This document shows positions 9,456-17,251 of a stretch of DNA of 63,568 bases, one piece after another. Under the pieces are notes generated by a model. That model was not told the DNA's origin. It ran no database searches and saw nothing but the letters and a program-made list of their open reading frames with translations. The translations under genes and the position numbers were made by a program. Position 1 is the first letter of the stretch, and the number at the start of each line of letters is the position of its first letter. Source of the stretch: Flavobacterium ginsenosidimutans (GTDB taxonomy: Bacteria; Bacteroidota; Bacteroidia; Flavobacteriales; Flavobacteriaceae); assembly GCF_003254625.1 (NCBI RefSeq), contig NZ_QJRJ01000063.1, positions 1 to 63,568 of the forward strand, given 5' to 3'.

Positions 9456-10160
9456 TTAATCCTTCAAATCCAATCCAAATGTAGAACGCAAAAGCTCGAT
9501 GTTTGGATTGATTTCCAAGAAACGATTGTATCGATCTTGGTTGTTGTAAGTTCTTTTCGTTTCAGCCTGTTCATTTACAATTACTTCAATTGTAATATCG
9601 TGATTATGTAAATGGCCTTTTAAATGCCCTAACAAACCATTCATCTGACTTTCAAATTCTAGTTTCGATCCTTCATTTGGCAATTCATAAGAAATTGTTG
9701 TTCCGTTCAGAACAGGATCACTAATCAATAGAATCGATTCCATGATCTTGAGACCTTTTTGACCTAAACGTTCGGCATATTTGTTCCAATGAAGACGCAT
9801 ATCGGTTTCGTTAAACTCTTCGGTCGGTAAAACAGAAGATGGCTTAACATACGATTTACTGCTTGCTTCTAATTCTTTTTTCTTACGGATACTGGCAAGA
9901 GAAAAAGCTGAAACTTTTGGAGAACCACTTGTATCTATTTTAGGAGTCTCCTGAGCCTGAACTATTGGAGTTTCAGCTGGAGTTTGAACTGTGTTTGGAG
10001 TATTTACAACAGCAGTATTAGTAGCATTGCTATTTGCATTTTCTTCCGAACTTGTTTGTGCTTTTGTATTTTGATTTTCTTTGCTTGGACTTACAACTTC
10101 AACAATAGAAAAGCTTCCATTTTTATAATAAGTTGGCGGAATTATGAATTGCTCAGCTTT
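9456..10160 (-). CDS. dnaX: DnaX tau-specific C-terminal region, in the -1 frame
   Basis: This frame is continuously open from the A10 run at 10158-10167 to the stop at 9456-9458, about 234 codons. It begins AEQFIIPPTYYKNG, passes through a Thr/Pro/Asn/Ser-rich linker (about 60-110 residues), and ends in a folded region (MRLHWNKYAERLGQKG to STFGLDLKD) typical of the tau tail that contacts polymerase alpha or the helicase. It has no start codon of its own near its beginning; the first ATG in frame is at 9800, well inside it. It is reached from the 10142-11227 frame by a -1 shift, giving a product of about 590 residues. The alternative is a missing A in the assembly. Confidence 0.85.
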   Translation of the reverse strand, partial: KAEQFIIPPTYYKNGSFSIVEVVSPSKENQNTKAQTSSEENANSNATNTAVVNTPNTVQTPAETPIVQAQETPKIDTSGSPKVSAFSLASIRKKKELEASSKSYVKPSSVLPTEEFNETDMRLHWNKYAERLGQKGLKIMESILLISDPVLNGTTISYELPNEGSKLEFESQMNGLLGHLKGHLHNHDITIEVIVNEQAETKRTYNNQDRYNRFLEINPNIELLRSTFGLDLKD

Positions 10161-11227
10161 TTTTTTTCTCCATCAAAGTTGATAGAGGCTAATTGCATCA
10201 AACATAATTCAACTAAAAGTCGTTGATTCTGACTTAATTTGTATTTTAAATCGCAGTCATTTGCAAGGTCAATTCCTTTCAATAAAAATTCCTGAGAACA
10301 TTTTTGAGATTGAACCGCATACATTTGCTGAGCTTGTTCTCCAACTTCTAATAAAGCAATAGTCGAAGGAGTTTTACTCACTAATAAATCTCTAAAATGC
10401 GATGCTAGACCAGCAATAAAATGATGTCCGTCAAAACCTTTAGCAAGAATATCATTGTATGCTACTAAAAGATCTGGAATTTTATTTTCTAGAATTAAAT
10501 CGGTAACAGTAATATAAGTTTCGTAATCTAAAACGTTTAGGTTTTCGGTTACGGCTTGACGAGTTAAGTTTGTTCCGCAGTAAGAAACTACACGGTCAAA
10601 AATTGACAAAGCATCACGCATTGCACCATCTGCTTTTTGAGCAATAATGTGCAGTGCATCATCTTCAAAAACGATTCCTTGACTTTCAGCAACATCAGCT
10701 AAATGTTCTTTAGCATCTTTTACCGTAATTCTTTTGAAATCAAAAATCTGACAGCGAGATAAAATCGTAGGAAGGATTTTGTGTTTTTCTGTTGTTGCTA
10801 AAATGAAAATAGCATGTTTTGGCGGTTCTTCTAACGTTTTAAGAAAAGCATTAAAAGCTGCCGAAGACAACATATGGACCTCGTCAATGATATATACTTT
10901 GTATTGTCCAGTTTGTGGCGGGATTCGAACCTGATCGATAAGGTTACGAATATCATCAACCGAGTTGTTTGAAGCAGCATCTAGCTCAAAAACGTTAAAT
11001 GCAAAATCTTCTGTAGGGTCGTCATATCCAGGCTGATTTATTTTTCTAGCCAAGATACGCGCACAAGTAGTTTTACCAACTCCACGCGGTCCTGTAAATA
11101 AAAGAGCAGAAGCTAAGTGATTGGTTTCAATAGCATTCAACAAAGTGTTTGTAATGGCTTTTTGTCCCACAACATCCTTAAAGGTCTGCGGGCGATATTT
11201 ACGTGCCGATACTACAAATTGTTCCAT
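10142..11227 (-). CDS. dnaX: DNA polymerase III gamma (short DnaX product)
   Basis: In frame 0 this is a 361-residue clamp-loader ATPase. Walker A GPRGVGKT is at 46-53, Walker B IIDEVHM at 113-119, and the SRC arginine-finger motif at 157-159 (LPTILSRCQIFDF). Domain III follows (about 230-355). The zinc module normally found between Walker A and ELDAASNN is missing: residues 60-80 read ARKINQPGYDDPTEDFAFNV with no Cys4. The frame stops shortly after the A10 run (EKKKLSNS), so it corresponds to gamma. Full-length tau needs a -1 shift at 10157-10163. Confidence 0.92.
   Translation of the reverse strand: MEQFVVSARKYRPQTFKDVVGQKAITNTLLNAIETNHLASALLFTGPRGVGKTTCARILARKINQPGYDDPTEDFAFNVFELDAASNNSVDDIRNLIDQVRIPPQTGQYKVYIIDEVHMLSSAAFNAFLKTLEEPPKHAIFILATTEKHKILPTILSRCQIFDFKRITVKDAKEHLADVAESQGIVFEDDALHIIAQKADGAMRDALSIFDRVVSYCGTNLTRQAVTENLNVLDYETYITVTDLILENKIPDLLVAYNDILAKGFDGHHFIAGLASHFRDLLVSKTPSTIALLEVGEQAQQMYAVQSQKCSQEFLLKGIDLANDCDLKYKLSQNQRLLVELCLMQLASINFDGEKKKLSNS
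10157..10167 (-). promoter_or_regulatory. dnaX slippery A10 run with A AAA AAG heptamer
   Basis: On the coding strand, ten consecutive A residues (10167 down to 10158) are followed by G. In frame 0 the codons are GAA AAA AAA AAG CTG, so the last seven bases form A AAA AAG, identical to the E. coli dnaX frameshift heptamer. A -1 slip gives AAA GCT GAG and joins the open tau frame. A run of this length also allows transcriptional slippage, as described for Thermus dnaX. I see no strong stimulatory stem-loop downstream. Confidence 0.75.
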
Positions 11228-11470
11228 ATTCTTTTTTATTCGATAGCAAATATAGTCTGAAAATTACCAAATCACAAATCTGAAAATCATAAAACTTTTA
11301 GAAGCTTTTTGAGTAGATTGAGTTTGAGTTCCTAACGTTATATTTTATATAAAAAGACGTTTTTATTTATTCTTTTACTGGAAAACTTATAAAATCCGTA
11401 ACAATATCATATAATCTTTTGATAGTTAATCTATTTAATTTTAAAAAAGTAATTATTAAAAGAGATTATC

Positions 11471-11950
11471 ATGAAAATCAGATCAATTTTATTAGGAACG
11501 GGACTTGCGATTTCTTTAATAGCTTGTGCTCCAAAAGATGCAGAAATTGAAAAAGCAATCAGTGAAAAATTAAACGATACTCCAGAAATTCAAGTTACAG
11601 TTCATGAAGGTGTTGCCACTATTACAGGAACTTGTGATGATGAAAATTTCAAAAAAAATATCGAAAAAAGTGTACGAGCAACCAAAGGCGTAAAATCTGT
11701 TGTGAACACCTGCGAAATTAAAAGAGCAAATCAAGAGCCAGCCGCAGCTACTGTTGTAATTAATTCAGATACCGATTTGGATAAAGCTGTCAGTAAAGTA
11801 GTTGATGCTTATGATGGTGTTAGCGCAACTGTTGTTGGAGGTGTTGTTACACTTTCGGGAGAAATTGCAAAAGATAGATTGCAGCCTTTAATACAAAGTA
11901 TTCAAGAATTGCATCCCAAGAAAGTAGACAATAAATTAACTATTAAATAG
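11471..11950 (+). CDS. BON-domain lipoprotein
   Basis: 159 residues. A lipoprotein signal peptide ends in the lipobox LIAC with Cys19. Two BON domains follow (about 28-85 and 95-159), each with the G-V-ATITG/VTLSG strand signature. BON domains bind membranes or envelope surfaces, as in OsmY. The next gene, a BON-LysM protein, starts 7 bp later, so the two are an operon likely concerned with envelope or osmotic stress (inference). Confidence 0.88.
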   Translation: MKIRSILLGTGLAISLIACAPKDAEIEKAISEKLNDTPEIQVTVHEGVATITGTCDDENFKKNIEKSVRATKGVKSVVNTCEIKRANQEPAAATVVINSDTDLDKAVSKVVDAYDGVSATVVGGVVTLSGEIAKDRLQPLIQSIQELHPKKVDNKLTIK

Positions 11951-11957
11951 GGCGGTT

Positions 11958-12329
11958 ATGAGTTTGCAAGATAAATACAGAGAGGTAGTAAATTTAGCAT
12001 CCGAAATTGGAATTGCTAATTTGCAGGTGAGAGAACATGATAATGTGCTCTATATTGATGGTACAGCTAAATCGGCTTCTGATAAGGAAAAACTTTGGAA
12101 TGCGTACGAAAAAATTGATCCTGAATACAGATCGGCAGATGTTGTAATGAATATTGCAGTTACAGAAGGTGCAACAAAAGAATATATTGTGAAAGGAGGG
12201 GATTCGCTATCTAAAATTGCTGCGGCTTACGGTATTTCTTGGAAAGATATTTTTGAAGCGAATAAAGACATTATCTCAAATCCAGACTTGATTAAACCCG
12301 GCTGGAAGTTAAAAATACCAACAGCATAA
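11958..12329 (+). CDS. BON-LysM protein, Kbp/YgaU-like
   Basis: 123 residues. A BON domain (about 5-70) precedes a LysM domain (EYIVKGGDSLSKIAAAYGI, about 74-121). This two-domain order matches E. coli Kbp (YgaU), a cytoplasmic K+-binding protein. Like Kbp it has no signal peptide, although it follows a BON lipoprotein. K+ binding here is inference. A strong terminator follows at 12350-12376. Confidence 0.85.
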   Translation: MSLQDKYREVVNLASEIGIANLQVREHDNVLYIDGTAKSASDKEKLWNAYEKIDPEYRSADVVMNIAVTEGATKEYIVKGGDSLSKIAAAYGISWKDIFEANKDIISNPDLIKPGWKLKIPTA

Positions 12330-12349
12330 TTTTACATATGTTGTGTTAT

Positions 12350-12376
12350 AAAAGTCTGTCTTAATGATGGACTTTT
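12350..12376 (+). terminator. Rho-independent terminator
   Basis: AAAAGTC at 12350-12356 pairs with GACTTTT at 12370-12376. The stem extends inward through GTC/GAT pairs around a TTAAT loop, and the 3' side ends in a T run. It closes the BON/BON-LysM operon. Confidence 0.75.
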
Positions 12377-12432
12377 TTGTTGTGATTTTATGTCATTGCA
12401 AGGAACAAATTAATTAAGTTAATTATGAATAA

Positions 12433-12449
12433 TTACCAATTTTTGGTAA
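12433..12449 (+). promoter_or_regulatory. Probable ParD operator over the parDE promoter
   Basis: TTACCAA-TTT-TTGGTAA is a perfect 7-bp inverted repeat with a 3-bp spacer. It overlaps a TAACTTTA sequence (12447-12454; 7 of 8 match to TAnnTTTG) that would start transcription about 20 bp before the parD ATG. Antitoxins of this type repress their own operon by binding such palindromes. Confidence 0.65.
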
Positions 12450-12474
12450 CTTTACATTGTTAAAAGAAAAAGTT

Positions 12475-12723
12475 ATGGGAAGAAATACTTCAATATCGCT
12501 TGGAAATCATTTTGAAAACTTCATAGAAAACAGTCTTTCAGACGGAAGATATAAGAATGCTAGTGAAGTTGTTAGGGCAGGATTAAGACTTTTGGAAGAA
12601 GAAGAAAGTAAATTGATTGTTTTAAAAAAAGCAATTCAGGATGGAGTTAATAGTGGACGTGCCGAAAATTTTGATCCGAAAGAACAGCTTAAAAGTTTAA
12701 GAGCAAAGAGAAAAAATGGCTAA
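12475..12723 (+). CDS. parD: ParD-type antitoxin
   Basis: 82 residues from the ATG at 12475 (MGRNTSISLGNHFENFI). A TTG 18 bp upstream is possible but would fall near the expected transcription start. The N-terminus is a ribbon-helix-helix (TSISLGNHFENFIENSLSDG, YKNASEVVRAGLRLLEE), and the charged C-terminus should wrap the toxin. It neutralises ParE and represses the operon. Its last codons overlap the toxin start by 8 bp, so translation is coupled. Confidence 0.9.
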   Translation: MGRNTSISLGNHFENFIENSLSDGRYKNASEVVRAGLRLLEEEESKLIVLKKAIQDGVNSGRAENFDPKEQLKSLRAKRKNG

Positions 12724-13009
12724 ATATTATTTGACAAATAAAGCTGTTGAAGATTTAGCTGATATTTGGAATTATACTTTTGATGAATGGTCAGAAAAAC
12801 AAGCCGATAAGTATTATTTGTTACTTTTAGATTCTTGTCAGGAAGTTGCTGAAAATCCTAATCTTGGAAAGAAATACGATAATGTTACAGAAAAATTATT
12901 GGGTTATAAATCTAATGAACACATTTTATTTTATCAGGTTATTTCAAAAGGAGAAATTGAAATTATAAGAATTCTTCATGGAAGAATGGATTTGAAAAGT
13001 AAATTTTGA
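12716..13009 (+). CDS. parE: ParE-type toxin
   Basis: 97 residues, RelE/ParE fold. It begins MAKYYLTNKAVEDLADIWNY, the usual helix pair with DL..IW.YT, and ends with EIIRILHGRMDLKSKF, the conserved RILH..MD C-terminal strand. ParE toxins poison DNA gyrase; that target is family knowledge. It overlaps parD. Length and motifs are intact, so the module appears functional. Confidence 0.9.
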   Translation: MAKYYLTNKAVEDLADIWNYTFDEWSEKQADKYYLLLLDSCQEVAENPNLGKKYDNVTEKLLGYKSNEHILFYQVISKGEIEIIRILHGRMDLKSKF

Positions 13010-13018
13010 TAATGTTTT

Positions 13019-13063
13019 ATGTCATTCCTAGAAAGGTTTGAATTCCGTTTCCAGGAATGGCAT
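13019..13063. repeat. Palindrome downstream of parE
   Basis: ATGTCATTCCTAGAAA at 13019-13034 is mirrored by TTTCCAGGAATGGCAT at 13048-13063, with two mismatches. It could terminate parDE, but the T tract is weak, and the CATTCC arm resembles the ends of other intergenic elements here. Confidence 0.5.
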
Positions 13064-13108
13064 AGATTATTGAATAATTTTTTTGTTCTCATTTTTTTAC
13101 TTGATTTT

Positions 13109-13402
13109 CTAACGTCCTCTAATACTTAAATCAAATAAAAATTTTGCTGTCTCCTGATCTGAATCGGCTGAAAAGCCAGCAACATAAACTCCTTTTTTAC
13201 CAGAAGTCGATTTAATTCCGTATACAACTGCCTCATCTGCCGGGTCCGAATTCCCCTCGTATCGATACACATGTACAATTTCAAATTTTTCAGGATTCTT
13301 TTTAATCGCATCAGCATTTCGATTAAAATCGCACGTAAATCCTTTTTCATTCAATTGATCTAAAGCTTTTGAAACAGTTGCGTAATGATACATTCTTTTC
13401 AT
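13109..13402 (-). CDS. Small conserved flavobacterial protein
   Basis: 97 residues, no signal peptide or membrane segment. It contains [19 protein letters not shown] and a beta-rich middle ([33 protein letters not shown]). I recall similar short proteins being labelled phosphoribosylpyrophosphate synthetase, but it is far too short and has no PRPP loop, so that name should not be trusted. It is divergent from rnpB. Function unknown. Confidence 0.7.
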   Translation of the reverse strand: MKRMYHYATVSKALDQLNEKGFTCDFNRNADAIKKNPEKFEIVHVYRYEGNSDPADEAVVYGIKSTSGKKGVYVAGFSADSDQETAKFLFDLSIRGR

Positions 13403-13519
13403 GATAAACTGAATTTATTAATAATAGATTTCTAAAGATAACTATTTTAAAATTAAAAAGTTAGAGTAAAAGTCATAAAATCTGAAATTTAAAATCATTA
13501 TTGTTAGTTCATAAATCGC

Positions 13520-13527
13520 TACTTTTG
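13520..13527 (+). promoter_or_regulatory. rnpB promoter -7 box
   Basis: TACTTTTG matches TAnnTTTG fully and ends 5 bp before the predicted 5' end of RNase P RNA. A TTG at 13501-13503 lies 16 bp upstream and could be the -33 element. Confidence 0.7.
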
Positions 13528-13531
13528 CAGC

Positions 13532-13850
13532 GCAGACCGCCTTATCGTCGTCCCGATTCATCGGGAGGGAGGAAAGTCCGGACACCATAGAGAAGCATAG
13601 CGGGTAACGCCCGTCGGTTCCGAAAGGGATTAGGACAAGTGCAGCAGAAAGTATGTACAGGTAATGCTGTAGTGAAACCAGGTAAACTCTATGCGGTGAA
13701 ATACCAAGTATATCGGCATTTAAGGGCTTCTCGTTCGTTGCCGAAGGGTAGGTAGATTGAGTCCATCAGTAATGGTGGATCTAGATAAATGATAAGGTAT
13801 TGTCTTGTTGCAAAACCAGACAAGAACAGAATCCGGCTTACAGGTCTGCA
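13532..13850 (+). ncRNA. rnpB: RNase P RNA, bacterial class A
   Basis: The catalytic RNA that trims tRNA 5' leaders. The conserved P4 5' strand GAGGAAAGTCCGGAC lies around 13569-13583 and its partner ACAGAATCCGGCTTAC at about 13826-13841. GCAGACC at 13532-13538 pairs with GGTCTGC at 13843-13849 to form P1. Total length of about 319 nt fits class A. It is preceded by a consensus -7 box and followed by a T6 run at 13851-13856. Confidence 0.95.
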
Positions 13851-13857
13851 TTTTTTA

Positions 13858-13865
13858 TATATTTG
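13858..13865 (+). promoter_or_regulatory. -7 box for the symporter gene
   Basis: TATATTTG, a full match to the consensus, lies just after the rnpB T run and 24 bp before the symporter ATG at 13889. This would let the transporter be transcribed independently of rnpB. Confidence 0.5.
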
Positions 13866-13888
13866 TGAAACTATCTAATCATTTTTTC

Positions 13889-15139
13889 ATGAATATAACC
13901 ACTCCAAATCCTTCTCCTAAAACCAAGAAAAGTCTTTCCCATTCAGTATTGACGAATCTCACTTTTTGGGTTTTAATTGCCATTATTGCTGGCATTTTAC
14001 TTGGACATTTTTCGCCAGAAAATGGCGTAAAAATGGAATTTCTAGGGAAGAAGTTCATTCAGCTAATTTCCCTTTTTATTGGCCCAATTATTTTCTTGAC
14101 TATTGTTTTAGGAATTTCAGGAATGGGAAATCTAAAGAAAGTGGGAAGAATTGGCGTTAAAGCTTTGGCTTATTTTGAAGTAGTTTCGACTGTTGCACTG
14201 GCAATTGGCGTTGCAGTTGCCTATATTTTTAAACCAGGAAAAATTGATAAATCAGGTTTAACTTTTGGCGATGCTAGTCAATATACAAAAGGTGCTTCTG
14301 AACATTTTTCGTGGTTGCAGTTTTTCTTGTCTAATTTTACGTTACAAGTTTTGCTCGCTGCAATTGTCTGCGGAATCGCCTTGAATTTCTATCAAAAAAG
14401 AGAACAGACCATTTTGGTTTTAGAGCGATTTTCGAAAGTCGTTTTTACGGCTTTAAAATATGTAATGTATCTGGCGCCAATTGGAGCTTTTGGCGGAATG
14501 GCCTATACAATTGGTAAATTTGGTTTAGCAACTTTAATTCCGTTAGGAAAATTGATGCTTTGCGTTTATTTGACGATGGCACTTTTTGTGTTTCTTGTTT
14601 TAGGAAGTATTTTGAGATATTATAAAATCAGTATTTTTTCGATTTTAAAATATATAAAAGAAGAACTTTTATTGGTTTTAGGAACTTCATCTTCTGAAGC
14701 GGCTTTACCAAGTATTATGGTCAAACTGGAAAGAATGGGTTGCAGTAAATCGGTTGTAGGATTGGTGATTCCAACAGGTTATTCTTTTAACCTCGATGGA
14801 ACTTCGATTTATCTTTCGATGTCGGTACTTTTCATCGCGCAATTGTATGATGTGCATTTAAGTTTTTTTGAAATTCTAACTGTAATCGGAATTTTGATGA
14901 TTACTTCGAAAGGTGCGGCAGGAGTTACAGGAAGCGGATTTATTGTTTTAGCTTCGACTTTAACAGCGTTACATAAAATACCAGTTGAAGGTTTGGCGTT
15001 CTTATTGGGAGTTGATAAATTTATGAGCGAAGCCAGAGCGATTACCAATTTGATTGGAAATACTGTGGCGACAATCATCATTTCGAAAACAGAAAGAGAT
15101 TTTACAGAATTAAACTTGAATCCAGTTTTGGAGGAATAG
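13889..15139 (+). CDS. Dicarboxylate/amino acid:cation symporter (DAACS)
   Basis: 416 residues from ATG 13889. The frame stays open 28 codons further upstream, but that stretch is rnpB, so the longer start is rejected. About eight membrane segments and two hairpins are seen. Signature motifs are GTSSSEAALPSIMVKLERMG (HP1), GYSFNLDGTSIYLSM (TM7, NLDGT substrate/ion site) and TSKGAAGVTGSGFIVLASTL (HP2). Members take up glutamate, aspartate or C4-dicarboxylates with H+ or Na+; which is used cannot be read from the sequence. Confidence 0.93.
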   Translation: MNITTPNPSPKTKKSLSHSVLTNLTFWVLIAIIAGILLGHFSPENGVKMEFLGKKFIQLISLFIGPIIFLTIVLGISGMGNLKKVGRIGVKALAYFEVVSTVALAIGVAVAYIFKPGKIDKSGLTFGDASQYTKGASEHFSWLQFFLSNFTLQVLLAAIVCGIALNFYQKREQTILVLERFSKVVFTALKYVMYLAPIGAFGGMAYTIGKFGLATLIPLGKLMLCVYLTMALFVFLVLGSILRYYKISIFSILKYIKEELLLVLGTSSSEAALPSIMVKLERMGCSKSVVGLVIPTGYSFNLDGTSIYLSMSVLFIAQLYDVHLSFFEILTVIGILMITSKGAAGVTGSGFIVLASTLTALHKIPVEGLAFLLGVDKFMSEARAITNLIGNTVATIIISKTERDFTELNLNPVLEE

Positions 15140-15142
15140 TTT

Positions 15143-15250
15143 TTTAGCCACGAAGACACAAAGACACTAAGTTTTTGTTTTTCCTTTGGGCTTAAAATTA
15201 CTTTACTAGATCCAAAAAAACTTTACGACTTAGCGCCTTCGTGGCATTAA
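15143..15250. repeat. GCCACGAAG-type intergenic palindromic repeat
   Basis: GCCACGAAG at 15147-15155 and CTAAG at 15167-15171 are mirrored by CTTAG at 15229-15233 and CTTCGTGGC at 15237-15245. The GCCACGAA core is shared with 26849-26901. It fills the symporter-panE gap and could fold as a long hairpin in the transcript. Confidence 0.65.
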
Positions 15251-15260
15251 TTAAATTATC

Positions 15261-16181
15261 ATGAAAACAAGAATAGGAATTTTAGGGCTTGGTGGTGTAG
15301 GAGGTTACTTCGGTGGACTTTTAGCGAAAGCATATAAAAACATTGATAATGTAGAGATTATTTTTATTGCACGTGGCGAAACACAAAAAGCCATTACAGA
15401 AAGCGGATTGAAAATTGTTACGGACGAAACCGAAACAGTTGTTTTTCCAGATTTGGTTTCTAATAATCCAGAAGAAATTGGAATTTTAGATTATTTGATT
15501 TGCGCTACCAAAACATACGATATTGAAGAAAGTTTGACTTCTTTAAAAGATTGTGTAAAAGCGGAAACAGTATTTCTGCCATTATATAATGGTGTCGATG
15601 CACAAGAAAGAATTAAAAAAATATTTCCTAAAAATGAAGTGCTTCAGGGCTGTGTTTATATCGTTTCGATGATTTTTTCACCAGGAACAATACGTAAGAT
15701 TGGTTTTTACGAAAAAGTATTTTTTGGATCAAAAACGACTCCTTTTGCCGTTTTAGAAGAATTGCATATTATTTTTGAAAAAGCAAAAATAGAAAGCTAC
15801 TTGGTTGAAAATATTGAAGAAACCGTTTGGGAAAAGTTCATTTTTATTTCTGCATTAGCTTCTGCCACTTCTTACTTGAATCAGAATATTGGACAGATTT
15901 TAAGTAATTCTGAATCTAAAGTAACGTATATAGAATTGCTTCACGAAATTGAAGATGTAGCGAGAGCGAAAGGCTTAAAACTGCCACATGATATTGTTGC
16001 TCAATCTGTTGTAAAATTGGAAAAATCGCCAAAAGAAGCAACATCATCTATGCACAGGGATTTACTTGCAGGAAAGAATACAGAAGTAATTTCGCTTACA
16101 CAATTTGTAGTAAACGAAGGAAAAAAGTATGGATTAAAAACACCGCTTTACGAAAAAATTGCTGCAATTTTAATGAAGTAA
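15261..16181 (+). CDS. Ketopantoate reductase-family enzyme (PanE/ApbA)
   Basis: 306 residues. The N-terminal Rossmann domain has GLGGVGGYFGG (NADPH loop) and FIARGE after beta2. The C-terminal helical domain (about 175-306) includes NIEETVWEKFIFISALAS, with the conserved catalytic Lys region, and SSMHRDLLAGKNTEV. Family members reduce 2-dehydropantoate to pantoate for CoA synthesis, but paralogs act on other 2-oxoacids. No other pantothenate gene is adjacent, so the specific reaction is only probable. Confidence 0.85.
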   Translation: MKTRIGILGLGGVGGYFGGLLAKAYKNIDNVEIIFIARGETQKAITESGLKIVTDETETVVFPDLVSNNPEEIGILDYLICATKTYDIEESLTSLKDCVKAETVFLPLYNGVDAQERIKKIFPKNEVLQGCVYIVSMIFSPGTIRKIGFYEKVFFGSKTTPFAVLEELHIIFEKAKIESYLVENIEETVWEKFIFISALASATSYLNQNIGQILSNSESKVTYIELLHEIEDVARAKGLKLPHDIVAQSVVKLEKSPKEATSSMHRDLLAGKNTEVISLTQFVVNEGKKYGLKTPLYEKIAAILMK

Positions 16182-16189
16182 TACAAATG

Positions 16190-16312
16190 CAAAACACATA
16201 GAAACATAAAACTAAATTATTTGAAAAGCTTGCTTTCAGACTTGGTAATTTGATTGCCAATTTAAGTGAAACGACTTTTCAATTATAAGTTTATATCTCT
16301 ATGTGTTTCTAA
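16190..16312. repeat. Intergenic palindromic repeat (AAACACATAGA type)
   Basis: AAACACATAGA at 16192-16202 is mirrored by TCTATGTGTTT at 16299-16309. A nested GAAAAG/CTTTTC pair and TTGG/CCAA pair lie inside. It occupies the gap between convergent panE and a small membrane gene. Confidence 0.55.
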
Positions 16313-16323
16313 AATGTTTAGGT

Positions 16324-16518
16324 CTAAGATTCGTCTTTTGTTGTACGTACCAAACTAATTCCAGAAGTAAAAAATACGATTCCTAATATTCCGTAAATAA
16401 TTAATGATTTTATATCTCTGGTTTCGCCCGATGTATCAGCAAAAATCACGGCCGTATAAATAAGTCCTACAATTCCGAGAATCGTTAATAATCCTCCGAA
16501 AAATCTTTTTAGGTTCAT
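16324..16518 (-). CDS. Small two-helix membrane protein
   Basis: 64 residues with two hydrophobic segments, FFGGLLTILGIVGLIYTAVI and SLIIYGILGIVFFTSGISLV, and a basic N-terminus (MNLKR). Likely an inner-membrane hairpin protein. No specific function is recognised. Length and hydrophobic pattern argue that it is a real gene rather than a chance frame. Confidence 0.65.
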   Translation of the reverse strand: MNLKRFFGGLLTILGIVGLIYTAVIFADTSGETRDIKSLIIYGILGIVFFTSGISLVRTTKDES

Positions 16519-16664
16519 GATTGTTAGATTTAAAAGTTTATAACAAAGTTATACTCTAGAACCTTACATGTTGTTATACAATTGTTTATGAAAATTATAT
16601 GATTTCAAGGATAGAATTGTAAGAAAATAAAACTGAGTTTGAGAATTTCGCATGGTTTAATTGT

Positions 16665-16672
16665 TATTTTTG
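16665..16672 (+). promoter_or_regulatory. -7 promoter box (TATTTTTG)
   Basis: Full match to TAnnTTTG, 22 bp upstream of the OMP gene at 16695. A TTTG at 16638-16641 lies 23 bp further upstream and may be the -33 element. Confidence 0.6.
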
Positions 16673-16694
16673 CCTCAACTAACCAATTGATATA

Positions 16695-17243
16695 ATGACA
16701 AAAAACTACTTTTTATTACTCTTATTTATTATTCCATTTAGCGCAGTTCAAGCGCAAGAAGAAGCTCCAGTTTCCGTTGCTAAAAATCAATTTAAAATCA
16801 ATTTGCTATTTCCTGGTTTCGTTTATGAACACGGATTTTCAGAAAAAAACACACTTTATTCTGAGGTTGCTTTGGGTATAGGCTATAGTTACAATGACTA
16901 TTATGGAGAATCAAATACTTATATTGCTCCATTAATTACAGAACAATTTCGCCATTATTATAATTTACAAAAAAGAGCAAATAAAGGTAAAAGAACAGAG
17001 CGCAATTCTGGAAATTATTTAGCATTAAATGCTACTTACTATTTCAAACCTCTTACAGGGAATTCAGAGCATTTTAATTATGTCCCCTCAACTGCAGTTG
17101 CGGTGCTTTGGGGATTGCAACGTACTTATAAAGGAAGATTTAATTTAGAATTTAGTGTTGGTCCCGGAGTTCAATTTGACAAATACGAAACTCAATTTAT
17201 TCCTGCCGGAAACTTTACTTTAGGTTGGGTAATTGGAAAATAA
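16695..17243 (+). CDS. Outer-membrane or periplasmic beta-barrel-like protein
   Basis: 182 residues. A signal peptide (starts MTKNYFLLLLFIIPFSAV, cleavage after VQAQ) precedes alternating aromatic/glycine strands (KINLLFPGFVYEHGF, YSEVALGIGYSYND, FSVGPGVQF, FTLGWVIGK) as expected of a small eight-stranded barrel, similar to DUF3575-type proteins. It ends at a shared 20-bp-stem terminator with the convergent response regulator. Function unknown. Confidence 0.75.
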   Translation: MTKNYFLLLLFIIPFSAVQAQEEAPVSVAKNQFKINLLFPGFVYEHGFSEKNTLYSEVALGIGYSYNDYYGESNTYIAPLITEQFRHYYNLQKRANKGKRTERNSGNYLALNATYYFKPLTGNSEHFNYVPSTAVAVLWGLQRTYKGRFNLEFSVGPGVQFDKYETQFIPAGNFTLGWVIGK

Positions 17244-17251
17244 TTCTCCTA

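Noticed and set aside
10142..11227. dnaX as a pseudogene broken by frameshift
   Set aside because: The downstream frame is intact to a natural stop with an apparently conserved tail, and the shift falls exactly on a known type of slippery sequence. An assembly error remains possible and is stated.
12388..12410. Partial ATGTCATTGCAAGGAAC sequence as a repeat copy
   Set aside because: It resembles the start of the CATTCC/GGAAC elements but is too short and lacks a second arm.
13109..13402. Phosphoribosylpyrophosphate synthetase
   Set aside because: The name is sometimes attached to such proteins, but 97 residues and no PRPP-binding loop rule it out.
13805..13888. Upstream extension of the symporter reading frame
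   Set aside because: It lies within the 3' part of rnpB; the Met at 13889 gives the normal N-terminus and has its own -7 box.
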